Source: Opisthocomus hoazin (lineage: Eukaryota; Chordata; Aves; Opisthocomiformes; Opisthocomidae). Taken from it: a DNA stretch of 64,000 nt. Both the position numbers and the translations under genes were made by a program. Positions 24,201-36,200 of the stretch are shown piece by piece. The notes under the pieces were generated by a model. That model was given only the letters and a program-made list of their open reading frames with translations, was not told the DNA's origin and did no database searches. The stretch's first letter is position 1. Every line of letters starts with the position of its first letter. The stretch spans positions 16,961,896 to 17,025,895 of the forward strand of contig NC_134433.1 in NCBI RefSeq assembly GCF_030867145.1. Direction: 5' to 3'.

Positions 24201-27200
24201 AGGACTGCAAGCCAAAAACATAAGGTTGGTTGAATTTTGTTTCTCATGTGAATCTCTTCAAGTGTCCCCCCTTATCTCAGAGCTTGAGTGTGTATTGTCA
24301 AAGACAGTCACTCAAAGGACTAAGGAGGATTTAAATGTTATCTAAAAACAAGGCACTGGCTGAATTGCAAAGATGAGAGGGTGGTGCATGTAAATCCCTA
24401 ATCCAGCTTTGCATCCGAACCGGAGTGTTTCGGCGGGGAGCTGTGCCAATGGTTGGGTTCTGCCGCAGAGCTGAGCAGCTCACGCCGATAAGGGAGACCC
24501 GCTGGAGAAGGACTTACCCTGCTGCAGCGCTTCCCTGCAGACCCTCAGCGGGGGGGTCCCCGGGCAGCGTGGTGGCACCGCTCCTGGGGCTTGTGCCCGC
24601 CGCCGCGCGCGATGTGCCCGTCGCCGCCATCGCCCGGCGCCAGCACCGCTCTCCGTTCCGGCCTGGCGCTCGGTGCGGGGCTCGGGGACCGGAGGGACCG
24701 GTGCAGCGGGCGGCTGGAGGCGCTCCCCGGGCTGGGTGCGCGAGGCTGCGGTCTCGCGGGACGCCTGGTGGGGAGCAGACGGTCATTCGCGGTGTTTTCA
24801 TTCCTTTTTCCAGGAAGACTACATCCCGTACCCCAGCATCGATGAGGTGGGTGCCCTGAGCCACCCTGAACGCCTTCCAGCGAGGGCTTTTCCAGAAGTC
24901 CCGGTCACGGGGGTGCTGGCGGAGATCCTGTTTCCGAGAGGAGCTGCACAAAGCGCGTTCCCCCTCCCCAGCTTTGCGGCTGCTGCTTCTCCTCGGCAGC
25001 ATGTGCCCTCTGCTAGGAGCGAGGAGAGGGTTCGGAGAGGGGCTGGATCTGCCCCCACAGTGCCGGGGCTGGGGGCAGCTGCGGGAAGGGGCGGGGGGGC
25101 AGGACACAGGGCGCTGAGCCCCGGCACCCCACGTCCGCACTCCGGCCCTGCCTGACGCCCCGCGGGCGCGTGTCACTGCAGATCCTGGAGAAGGGCAGCC
25201 CGTACCCGCTGATCATCCTGCCCCAGTTCGGGGGGTACTGGATCGAAGACCCGGAAAACCTCGGTACGCCCACCTCGTCCGACAGCAGCATCTGCGAGGA
25301 GGAGGAGGAGAACCTCAGCCCCAGCAGCTATGGCTACAGGCTGGAGTGCAAGGGAGAGGCCAGAGCCTACAGGAAGCATTTCCTGGGGAAGGTGGGTGGT
25401 CGGCCGGGAACTGCGCACCTCCCAGGATAAAAAATAATTCCAAAATTGTGAGCAAAATGGGAAGATTTCACAGCCTCCCTCTGTGGCAGGAGAGGAGGGG
25501 ACCGGCGGGTGGGCAGCCGTGGCAGTGGTGGCCGTGCACGCAGCCTCCGTCCCCGGCCGGGCACACCGGCTCGGAGCCTGCCCCGTCTGCGGGACCGGGG
25601 CTCGGCCGGGCGCGGGCACCCGGCGCGGCGGCCGCCCACCCGCCCGCGGCCTCAGCACTGTAATCCGCTTTCTCCCCCTGAACGAAGCTGAGAGCGCGGT
25701 GCTGCGGTCCACGGCAGCGGGATTAAAGCCCTGGTCCCCGCGAGGAGGGGGTCCGAGGGTGTCCCCACGGGGCGGGAGGGTGTCGGGGTGGCTGTGAGTC
25801 CTCTGCTCCCGGCCGGGTGTGGGCAGCGTCCTCGCCGTCGGCCCCCGCCGCTAACACGCTGTTTTCTATTTCTAGGATCATTTAAATTTTTACTGCACAG
25901 CCAGCAGCCTTGGGAATCTGATCCTTTCTATTAAGTGTGAGGAGGCAGATGGCACTGAATATTTAAGGATTATACTCAGGTATGGAAAAAAAAAAAAGCT
26001 TTGTTTAACAAAATATTTTCTCTTTGGGAGTCCCTCGTTTTGTTTTTACTGAACAAATGCTAGAGGCGGGCGGGCAGCGTGCTGGCTGTCACGCGTGGCG
26101 GGGCTCGGGGTGGGGTGGGAGGCAGCGGCACCATCCCTTTGCTGGGGCTGCCTGACCCCAGCAGTGGCAGTGAGACTCTGATCTGTTGCTAAACCCGGTG
26201 AAACTGAGCGCAGACCTCTCCGTGACACGGGATGATGCCGGTCACCTCTGTTGCCGTCCCTCTGTCGGCTGACCAGACCCAGCACGTCGGAGCCCTTGTG
26301 TCATTTCCCTCCAAACTATGAATATTTGAAGAGCTGCAGAGATGAGAAGACAAATCGAGCCTTTGCTTACTGACCAGGCCCAGCAAATCCAGCAGAGCGC
26401 TGTTCCCCAGCAGCCGGCGGAGCATCGCTGCGCGCAGCCCAGGGCTGGCGAGCGGGGGGCCGCAGCGGCGTCCCTTTGCCTTGGACGCTCCCCAGCGTCT
26501 GCTCATTTCTGTTTCTGTGTTAGGTCCAAAGTGAAGACGTTGCATGAGAGGATCCCCCTGGCAGGGTTTAGCAAGCTCCCCAGTATCCCCCAGATTGCAA
26601 AGGTAAAATGCCAGACTGGGCTGGGATACCGGCAGCAAAGTCTGCGCCGCTGCGCCTTGGGCAGCCTTGGGTGGCATGGGGCGGCATGGGGTGGCATGGG
26701 GTGGCATGGGGTGGCATGGGGCGGCATGGGGTGGCATGGGGTGGCATCGGGCAGCATGGGGTGGCATCGGGCGGAATGGGGTGGCATCGGGCAGAATGGG
26801 GTGGCATCGGGCAGCATGGGGCGGCATGGGGTGGCATGGGGTGGCATCAGGCGGCAGTGCCGGGGCTCTTGGCCCCACTGTTGGTTTCCTGCTGATCCTG
26901 GGCGGGTCGCTGGTTGATACCTGGGGGGAGAGGTGAGGAGGTGGCAGCAGCTTTGGCCCATGGCGAGACCTGGGACTCATCTTGCTGCATCCTCATTTGG
27001 GTACCAGCCAGGCCACGGGGCATCCCAGTGAGGGGGCGCGAAGAGGGGAGCTCCTGCAGTCCGAGGCTGACTTTGGCTGCTCTGTAAGACGTGCACGGCC
27101 TTGCTGTGGAGTCTGGGCAGGACAGGGGGGTCTGCTCTGCGTGCCCGGGGACCCGGCACTGACTGCTCGTTCCTCTTCCCCACAGGCCTTCTGCGACGAT

Positions 27201-30200
27201 GCCTCCGGGCTGAAGTTTAACCCAGTTCTGTACCCCAAGGTGAGGTGACATACCCCAAGTCGGTCGCATATTCAGCAGAGAAGGTCACATAGGGTTAATT
27301 TTCCCCTTTTCTCCAAGATCCAATGGCTACTTTGATACCCAGCATGGACATTTGTACTGCATCTTTCTAGCTCTGTACCCAGGGGAGGTGAGCAGCGGCG
27401 GCGGGCTGTGCCTGCGTCGGGGCAGGAGGTCAGCTAATGGCTGTCTGATGGCACGTGTGTGCCACCGCCTTGTCCTGTCAGCTGGCACCAAGGACTGATG
27501 GCGCTTTGCTATTAATCTGCCTTTGGGTTGTGGGGAAGGAGGGAAAGGCAGCCGTCTGTGGGGTGTCAAAGCAGCCTGGATCTTGGTTTGGTGCCTGAAG
27601 GTTTGCTCGAGACCTGGGTCGAGCCTGTGCTCAGGAAGCCGCGTGGGAAGAGGTGCGGAGGCGGGTGGGTCGCTGGGGGGACGGAGCGGTTTATCCGGGT
27701 GGCACCGCTGCGGGTGACGTGCCAGGACTGACCCGTTCCCGCTCCGGCGTCGCGTCTCTGTGTGCGCTCTCGTGCTGCCGTAGAGACCCGCTCCCGGGAA
27801 GCCGCAAAGCAAATCCGTCGTTTTCGGGCACCTTGTGTGGGGAAGGCGCTTTCCGTGGCAGGCACAGCACGAAGTTACAAGGCAGTTCCGCCACCCTTTG
27901 GTGCGGCCGAGGTCCATCTGGTTTTGCTTGTCCATTGTCGTTGGCGGTGTTGCAGTCAGACCCTGTCTGTAGGTCTGAGAACGGCCGATGGATGCCGGCT
28001 GCGGAGGATGGACGTCTGACTCGGGGCCTGCAGAGCGGGGCTGGGACTGTGGACATCGGGCGCTGCAGGAGCTGATGTTGTCTGCACCCAAAGGGCCCCA
28101 AACTTCCCCCAGAAATCTGCAGGAGGTCCCCCCACCCGGTGCCCCTCGCCACGCCTGGGTGCTGGGGCTGCAGCTCGTGCCCACCCGAGCCCACGCCTGT
28201 CCAGCCAGGCTGTCGGCGGCGGAGGCTTCAGGGATGCTGATGACCAAAACCAGGGCCACTGTTGAGAACTTTTGGCCTAATTATGTGGAAATTTGGCTTC
28301 TGACCCCTTCCGCTCCCCCGGGCGCTGCCCCGCCGTTGCCGTACCCTGGCGGGCTGTCCCCCCTGCCGCCCTGGGAGCGGTACCGATGGTGTGGCGATGG
28401 CACGCGTGCCAGGCAGAGCCGTGAGCCCGGCCAGCAGCGCCGAGCAGGGTTTGCTCTCCTGGACGTTGTATGTTGAACTACCAAATGAAATAATTTGTAT
28501 TATGTTTTACCGCAGGCGTCGCAGATGATAGTGGCGTATGATGAACACGAGGTCAACAACACGTTCAAGTTCGGTGTGATCTATCAGAAGTTCCGGCAGG
28601 TGCGTGACCGCCGTGCCGCTCTCGGGGAGCACAGCCCCGCTCGCTCTGCGGCTGCGCCTCGCGACTGCCGGTTTGGCCCCGCAGTCGGTTCTGTCACGTG
28701 CCACACGTCGTGTCGCTGGGTGTCCTCCCTGACAGTGCGTTGCTTGTTGGTCGGATGTTTCCCCGAGTCATTAAGAAATGATGTGACTGAAAAAATTCAG
28801 TGTGGAAATCAGCCCCCAGGCTGCTGTAGGGACAGCGGATGCGGAAATGGATTTTAGCAGGCATGGTATTTTAATCAGATACGTGTTTAGACATGAAACA
28901 GCTACGTTTGTGGCGGAGGACTGTGGGCTGGGAAGACATGCGTCTGCTGAAAGCGCTGTCGTTAGCTGAGGGGCTGCGGCGGGGGAGCGCGGAGGCAGCT
29001 GGATCTTACAACTCACCACAGATTGTTCTGGCAGGTGCTCTGATTATCTTTACCTGTTGCATTGTATTTTGGATTGAGTAGCTCATGCAAGGCCGTAATT
29101 AAGGTCTCATTGTTTTGAAGTGTAGCACGCGAGGGGTGATTAAGACTTGGATTTTCCAGTGGAGGATTCGTTTGCGCGTTGGTGTCTCCCATACGTTGTC
29201 CGAAGGTCCCTTGCTGTTGGTGGCAGCCGCCCCAGCACCTTCGCCTCTGGGAGCCTTGGCGGCAGAGCGGCCCGGTGCCAGTGCCGGGCGCGGTGATGCC
29301 GGCTGGGGAGCAGCCCATGGCCGCGCGCAGCACCCCGGGGACAAGGTGGGGTCTCAGCCCGGGGGGCCACACACAGGGCAGGAGGTCCTGGAGACGGCGG
29401 GAGGGAGAGGCGGCCGAGCAGAAATCGCCGTCAGAGCTGGGACGGGACGGGCGCCTTCCCTGTTGCTGTGGCGGCTCGTGCCGGCAGCGAGGTTTGGTTT
29501 TGAGAAGGTGCTCGGAGCGGGGCGAGGTGCAGCAGGCGTCTTTCAGAGGACCTTTGACGTTAGCGGTGTCCGCGGGCGCCGTGTCCGTCGCAGCCATCGC
29601 GCGACACGGGAGCAGCGCCGGGCGGTCCCGGAGGGCGCAGGGCCGTCGCGGCGTGCCGCGGCGCTGGGGACGGTGGCTCGGGTCACGCTGGGCTCTGGCA
29701 GCGCGGGGGCCTCTGCGGCTCTGTCGGTGGCGGAGCCGTGGCCGGAGCCTGCTCCCTGCCCGTGCCGCGCGGCCGGGCTGGCTGTGGAGACAGGCAAGGC
29801 TCTCGCTAGAGACGCACCCCGTGTTTTGTAGACCCAGGAGGAGGAGTTGTTTGGCAATAACGAAGAGAGCACTGCCTTCAAGAACTTCTTAAGTTTTCTG
29901 GGAGACACCATAACGCTCCAGGACTTTAAAGGGTAAGTTAAATAAACCGAATTATTTTACAAATACACTTAACAAGACACCCTGTCATATGTAAAAATAT
30001 CTACCGTGTGAGAACAGAAGTCACCTCCCTCATGAGCGGGATGTACAGAGCAGCAGCAAATATAGCTTTGGCTTGTTTTCAAAGCTGGCGGAGTTTTCCA
30101 AAAAAAAGATTGAAGCTGCCAAGAGAGAAGAACTTCCTTTCCCGCAGTTTTAAGGTTGTGAGAAAATCTGGCTGTGTTCAGCCGTGGATGACAGGAGCTT

Positions 30201-33200
30201 CGTCCGGGAACGCGCCCTGTCCGGTGTCGCAGGCTCAGCCCGGCCGGCCGGCGCGGCGCTGCCGCACGCCCGGGGTTTCGGGCTGGTGGTGGTGATGTGT
30301 GGTTACAAGATGTGATGCACAGTCTGTTCTCTCCCGTTTGCTCGCTACTAGATGAAGATAAATGAGCTGGTTTGTTCTGTCACCCAGTCCCCTGACAGCC
30401 GCCGGCGGTCTCTGCTAAGCTTTCAATTAATATTTCTTCATTTCTCCCCGCCCTTCCCTTCATCTCTAGTTTTCGAGGAGGGCTGGATGTCAGCCACGGG
30501 CAGACGGGAGCCGAGTCTGTGTACACGGTGTTCAGGGACAGGGAGATAATGTTTCACGTCTCTACAAAGCTGCCTTTCACCGAAGGAGACACACAACAAG
30601 TAAGGGGGATGAGCTTCCTTGCGCGGAAGCCTCGGAGCTGGGATGTGCCGGTGCTGCGCTGCCCGGCGCCGCGGCATCCTCGGCTGGCTGGCGGCAGCTC
30701 CGCGGGGCCGCGGCGCGTGGCAGCCGGCGCTGACGCGTGCTCCCGCGGGAGCAGAACTGCCCGGCTTTGCCGACCAAATGTTTCCCTTTCCGCTTAGCTC
30801 CAGAGGAAGAGGCACATTGGCAATGACATCGTGGCAATCATCTTCCAAGAAGAGAACACGCCGTTTGTCCCAGACATGATCGCCTCCAACTTCTTGCACG
30901 CCTACATCGTGGTGCAGGTGGAAAGCCCCGAGGCAGACAGCACGGCGTACAGGGTGAGGGGAGTCGCAGCGCGTGCCAGGTTTTGCGTTGGCATCTCGGG
31001 CCGAGGGCTGGAGGTGGCTGCCCTGCCTGCCTGCCCGTCGGCTCGGTGACGGAACCAGTGTCACACCTACCTGGAACAGGTATCTGTGCATTAAACAGAC
31101 ACATATATACACACAGACACATGTTGGTGTGTGTACTGTTACGCTGTGTGTATGTACACATACAGATGTGTATACAATATGTGCACGTGTAATAGCTTGC
31201 TCGTTTACTAAAGATTTTTCATGCTGCTCAGTATTTGGATAAGCCTCAGAACAGCTCCTGCCCGTCCAGCACATGGCTCAAGTGCAGGCAGCAAAACCCT
31301 GGTAGCTGTTTTCGATGAGGAGAGCCGGCAACACGCAGTTCTGCGAACCGAAAGCGCGTTGCTTAGAGCCATGAGTGAAAACAGAGTTCACGGGAAAGAA
31401 ATGCAAGGGGCTGTGCGTGGTTAACCCTCTCGTGACAGCAGGAGTGGCCGCTGCGGAGGAGCGGTCTCTCTGGGATGCCCCTGGGCTCTCGGGCACTGGG
31501 GCGGCAGGGCTGGACTGGGTTAGACTGGGCTGGACTGGACTGAGCTGGGGAGAGCATCGCCTGCCCCACACCACTGCCGTCCAGGAGAGGGATGTCTGCG
31601 CTGGGGAATGACGTTTCTCTTGGTGCCGCAGGTGTCTGTCACGGCCCGGGAAGACGTCCCCTCCTTCGGCCCCCCCCTGCCGAGCCCGCCAGTGTTCCAG
31701 AAGGTAGGAGCTGAGACGGGAAGCATGTTCCAAGCCCTAAGCAAAATCTGTGCGTCTGCTGGAGGTGTTTCCAAGCATCCCTGCTGAGGGAAGATGTGAC
31801 TTCTGGAAGTGATGTGCATTTATTCGGATTTCTCGTGCGGCGCTGGGGTCAGCGGAGGGGCGGGAGGCTGTGCAGTCGCGCAGTGCTAAGCAAGGCGGCA
31901 GCTGCGGCTCTGCTGCCGGGGCAGCCGTGCCAGCGCGGAGGGGACAGCGGTGCAGGAGGGCACCCCAAGCCCATCTGGGGTTTGCCACCAACACTCCCGC
32001 GTGTGGCGCGGGCCGCAGGGTGCTGTGAGCTCGGGCTTTGGGTTGGTACAGCTCCGGGACCAGAGGTGCGCAGCGTCTGCGGCGGCGTTTGCACCGTGCC
32101 TCTCTCCTCGCAGGGCCCCGAGTTCCGCGAGTTCCTGCTGACCAAGCTCATCAACGCCGAGAACGCCTGCTGCAAGTCCGACAAGTTCGCGAAGCTGGAG
32201 GTAACGCAGCCCGGCGCCGCGGCCGGCGCGGGGAGGCTCTCGGCGTTCCTCCTGGCGCCGCGTCGCCTGGCCCAGCTGGGCCGCCGCGTGCCGGGGCCGG
32301 GATGGAAGCGTGCACGTGTGTCCGCGCCCGGGATGGCCGTGGGGCCCCGTGGGGCGGGCGCTGCGCGTGAGGGGACGAGCTGGCCGTCCCCAGGCTGGCA
32401 CTGCTGCCCACCCCCTCGGGACCCCCAGCTGAGCCCCTGCTCGCTCCCCCAGGACCGGACGCGGGCCGCCTTGCTGGACAACCTTCACGACGAGCTGCAC
32501 GGGCACACGCAGACCATGCTGGGGCTGGGGCCAGAGGAGGACAAGCTGGAGAACGGGGGTCACGGAGGCTTTCTGGAGTCTTTCAAGGTAAAACCCCGTC
32601 CTTGCCACCAGCAGAGTTAAGATGCAGCCGGGGCTGGCAAAGCACGGTGTAACGGGAGGTGCAGATGGGTGGTGCTGGGGGACGAGAGGTGTCCCCTGGG
32701 AGCAGAGCGGCGGGAGGAGGTCGCAGCTCCCTGCCACCCGGGCGGTCCCAGCGCGAGCAGGCGCGGGCTGGGCGGTGTGGTGTTGGCGAGTGCCGCCGTG
32801 GGGTGGCCTCTCCAGAGCCCCGGAGCACCCCCGCTCCCGGCAGCGTGCTGCGGCGTGCGCCGTGTCCCCGCAGGGGTCTTGCACCCCGGCGTAGTCTGTG
32901 CCTGCAGTCGGGCGTCTCTGCCGCCGCGTCTCCGGGCTGCCGGCCGTCCCCGCTGTGTCCCCGGGCTGCCGGCCGTCCCCGCTGTGTCCCCAGGCTGCCG
33001 GCCGTCCCCACTGTGCCACCTGGGCTGCCGGCCATCCCCGCTGTGCCACCTGGGCTGCGGGACGGGGCTCTGCCCGGGGGGAGGATGCCCAGGGGTGGCT
33101 GCCGCGGCAAGCGGGCGGGAGGTGGGGGTTGTCGTGTTGAACAGGAGACCCAACGAGAGGTGCTGGGTGCGGAGAGGGCAAACGGCGCTGGGTGTGTGCT

Positions 33201-36200
33201 GGGGGCATCGGGGGGTGAGGGGAGAGAAGGGAGTGTGGCAGGGGAGGAGAGGCAGAAATGGGAGAAAACGAGGTGGACGAAACAGCGCGACGTTGGAGGT
33301 GGGGACAGCGGCCAGCTGGCAGCGGGGACGTCCCTCGCGACTGAGGGGCAGCGCCTGAGTCTGGGGGCTGCGCCGCTGCCCGGCGTCTCTGGTGCGGGAC
33401 CCTGCGACGGCGACGGGGAGAGGGCTGCGGAGGGCTGGCCCCGGTAAATCCGGGTGGGCGTTCAGCAGAGCCGCCAACCCAGGGCACCGCGTCCCCCCGC
33501 AGCGATGCCCGCGGCCGTGCTTGGCCCGTGCGGCTGCCCCGCGCCTCGCCCGCCGTGCCCCTGGCACGCTGGCTCTGCCGGGCCATGGCCGCTGGTGCGG
33601 GGTGGCCGTCGCCGTCCCGGCTCGCGGAGCTGCGGCGGTGCGCAGGCGGCTCCGGTGGTGACCTCGCAGGCAGTTTTGTCTGTCCTGCGGGGAAGCGGCA
33701 CCCGGAGGAGATGGCCGTGGGGGAGGGGTGTGCTGCTCTGAGGGGTTTGTTCTTGCCCCCCACTGCGGGGGTGGGCAGGGGGGCTCCGGTGTCTCCTGTT
33801 TAGGTGGGAGATGGGTTGGAGAAAACGAGATGCTGCGCAGTCGCACGTCACAGCGTTCACTTCAGGGTCGAAGACGGTGATAGTTTTTTGCATGCTTTTT
33901 GTGTACGAGAAAGTGGACTCTGCTCTCTTGGCTTCGCAGGGCGTGCCGGGGCAGGCGGTGCGTTCCGCGGCCCGGGCTGGGCTGCGTTTGCCCGGCCGCC
34001 TCGCGACCGCGCTGCTGGCCGGCGTCCTGGCTTATGTCCTCCACCGCGCGCTGTCAGAGTGAACGGGGAGAGGAGATGGTGAACTGGAGGGCTGGGAGGG
34101 GACGAGACCTGGTCCCCACCGTATCTGTTTGGCTGGGGGTGTCGGGGTGCCCTGCGCAGCTCCGCGGCCTCGGCAGCCCCGGGCAGAAGCCCTCCTGGCT
34201 GCACGGCGCGTGTGCCCGCCGGCGCGGCTGGCAGCGGAGCCCGCAGCCGCTGGCTGCCGTTCGGAAACGCTGTCAAGTCCTGTATGAATTGCTGAGCCTA
34301 ATAAATCAGGTCTGGTGGACTCGTGCCTGGTGTTTGTTACTGGGTGGGCAGAGCAGGCAGCGCGGGGCTGTCGGGGCGGCCGCAGTCCCCGGCACGGGCC
34401 GGGGCTCGGTGGGAGCTCGGGGCTGCGGCTCCCGCCTGCCCGGCGCAGGCCTGCCTGCAGCTCGGTGACCGCCGGAGCCGGCAGCAAACCGGTGCCTGTG
34501 GCCGTGGTGCGGTGCCGGGCGGCTGCAGGGCTCTGGCCCTCGCTGGCTGCTGGCCTCCGAGAGCCCCGTACCTGGAGCTGGGACCCGAGGGGCTGGAGGA
34601 GCCGCAGCCGTGGCGCGGTGGATAGCGCAGCCGCCATTCGAAGGGAGCAGCTGCGAAGAGGAGCTGCCCTGCGGTCGGCACACGGGCATCACCGTCCCGT
34701 TTGGGCTCCCGTTGCTATGGGGACTGCAGTGATTAAAATACGGCTGTAGGGGTTTTTTTAACTTGTGCATTTCACTGCTGCTTTTCATAGCGCGTGCCAG
34801 ACTTTCAAAAGATCTCGTGGTCGTATTTGTAAGTGATGGGGACAACATCTGAGAGAAGACTTTAAAAATAGCTCAGGTCCTGCTGAAGCACCCAGACGAG
34901 CGTTCGGATCTGCAGGAGGTCTCTGCCTCCGGCATGCGCAGCTCTGCCTGCAACATTTTGAGTCGAAGCAGGTCACAGCAGTCCTCTGCCCCGACCCGTG
35001 CTGCCGACGTTCACAGAGCCCGGCTGTGGCCCGTCCCAGGGGACACAGAGAGCTCTGCGGAGGCTGTCCCGCCGTGTCCAGAGCCAGCGTGGCACGTCTC
35101 CGGGCTCTGCCGCGGGGGCAGGTCGGACTCGACGCCGCTTCTCCGTGCCCGGGCAGTGCGTGCCTGGCCATGGGCATCCCTGGGCGCGGGAGCCGGCAGT
35201 GCCCCGGCTCTCTGGGGCAGGCGGAGGGAGCGCGGGGCCCGGCGCTGGGCGTCTCGCTCCTGTGAGCACGGGCGCGGGGTTTCAGGGCAGGCTGTGGTTT
35301 GCCGATCGAGCGAGGTGCTGAGGCTGTGCGGGGTGCTCAGCCCTCGGCCCGGCCGGGAGGAGGCCGGGGGGCTTTGGCCGGGGGGTCGGGCTGCAGCGGC
35401 AGTCGTGGTCGTTGGTTTGCTGCGTCCGGCCGCGGGGATGCGGCAGCAGAAGCCGCGTGGCTCAGGCAAGGGCAGTCCGAGAAAAGCGTGTCCAGAGCCC
35501 GAGGGAGCGAGGCTGATGTGAGGAGTGTGGAAGGGGGCTGCTTGTTGGGAGGGGTGAAGGCGGAAGGGAACAGGGGGTCTGTGGCTGCCGTGGGGACAAC
35601 GCCGCGCAGCTCGTCCGTGGGTCTCCTGCAGGGATGGGTAGGCCAGACCAGCAGCAGCAGAGGTTCAGGCTGAACGTATTGGTCCAGCATACGGATGCTG
35701 AAGCACTGAAGTGTGTTTGCGTAGCTGTGAAGCCTCCAGCTCTGGGGATGCTCCGGGGCGGGATGGAGAGGTGCAGGCAGCGAGCAGGGCAGGAGGCTCC
35801 TCGTAGGACCTGTCCTCTCCGAGTCCGGGGGGGATTGCGGGGGTCTGCCTCTGAACGCTGCCTGACGACTCGGCTGGGGTCCCCGCTCCTGCTGCCGGGC
35901 TCTGTGGGGCTGGCTGGGCGCCGGGCCGGAGGCAGGGCTCCGGGGCTCGTGGCTGCTGCTCCGGGTGCCATGGCTGCAGTCGGGGGAGAAGCTGACCTTG
36001 TCGTGGCCGTGCGGCTGCCCGAGGGGTGGCTCGTCCCCGGCTGCGCCGAGCGATGGCTGCTGGCAGCTCTCGGGGGTTGCTGTTGGGGTACGCTGGCTCT
36101 CGGGGCGAGGACCAGGCAGGTCACGCTCTGGTGTGCACTGGGAGGGACCTGGGGCTGGGGAGGGGGCTGGGGGTCGTTGGCCCCGTGGGGCGGTGGTGAC

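Larger units (their letters stand above)
23444..28515 (+). other. RAP1GAP2: RAP1GAP2 introns 3 to 9
   Basis: Seven introns of about 480 to 1280 bp between exons 3 and 10. The only repeat seen is the 10-bp array in intron 8, and no other gene was recognised. The short, GC-rich introns suit an avian microchromosome. Confidence 0.7.
28600..32452 (+). other. RAP1GAP2: RAP1GAP2 introns 10 to 15
   Basis: Introns between exons 10 and 16, about 200 to 1230 bp each. Intron 13 contains a TG/CA-rich microsatellite at about 31095-31190. No other gene recognised. Confidence 0.7.

Noticed and set aside
26503..26961. 152-codon minus-strand His-Pro-rich frame
   Set aside because: Produced by the 10-bp array in intron 8; antisense to RAP1GAP2 exon 8.
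31886..33763. 625-codon open frame on the minus strand
   Set aside because: It runs antisense across RAP1GAP2 exons 15-16 and GC-rich intron 16. Composition is Pro/Arg/Ala-rich with no domain; it is explained by a lack of AT-rich stop codons and by the 30-bp repeat.
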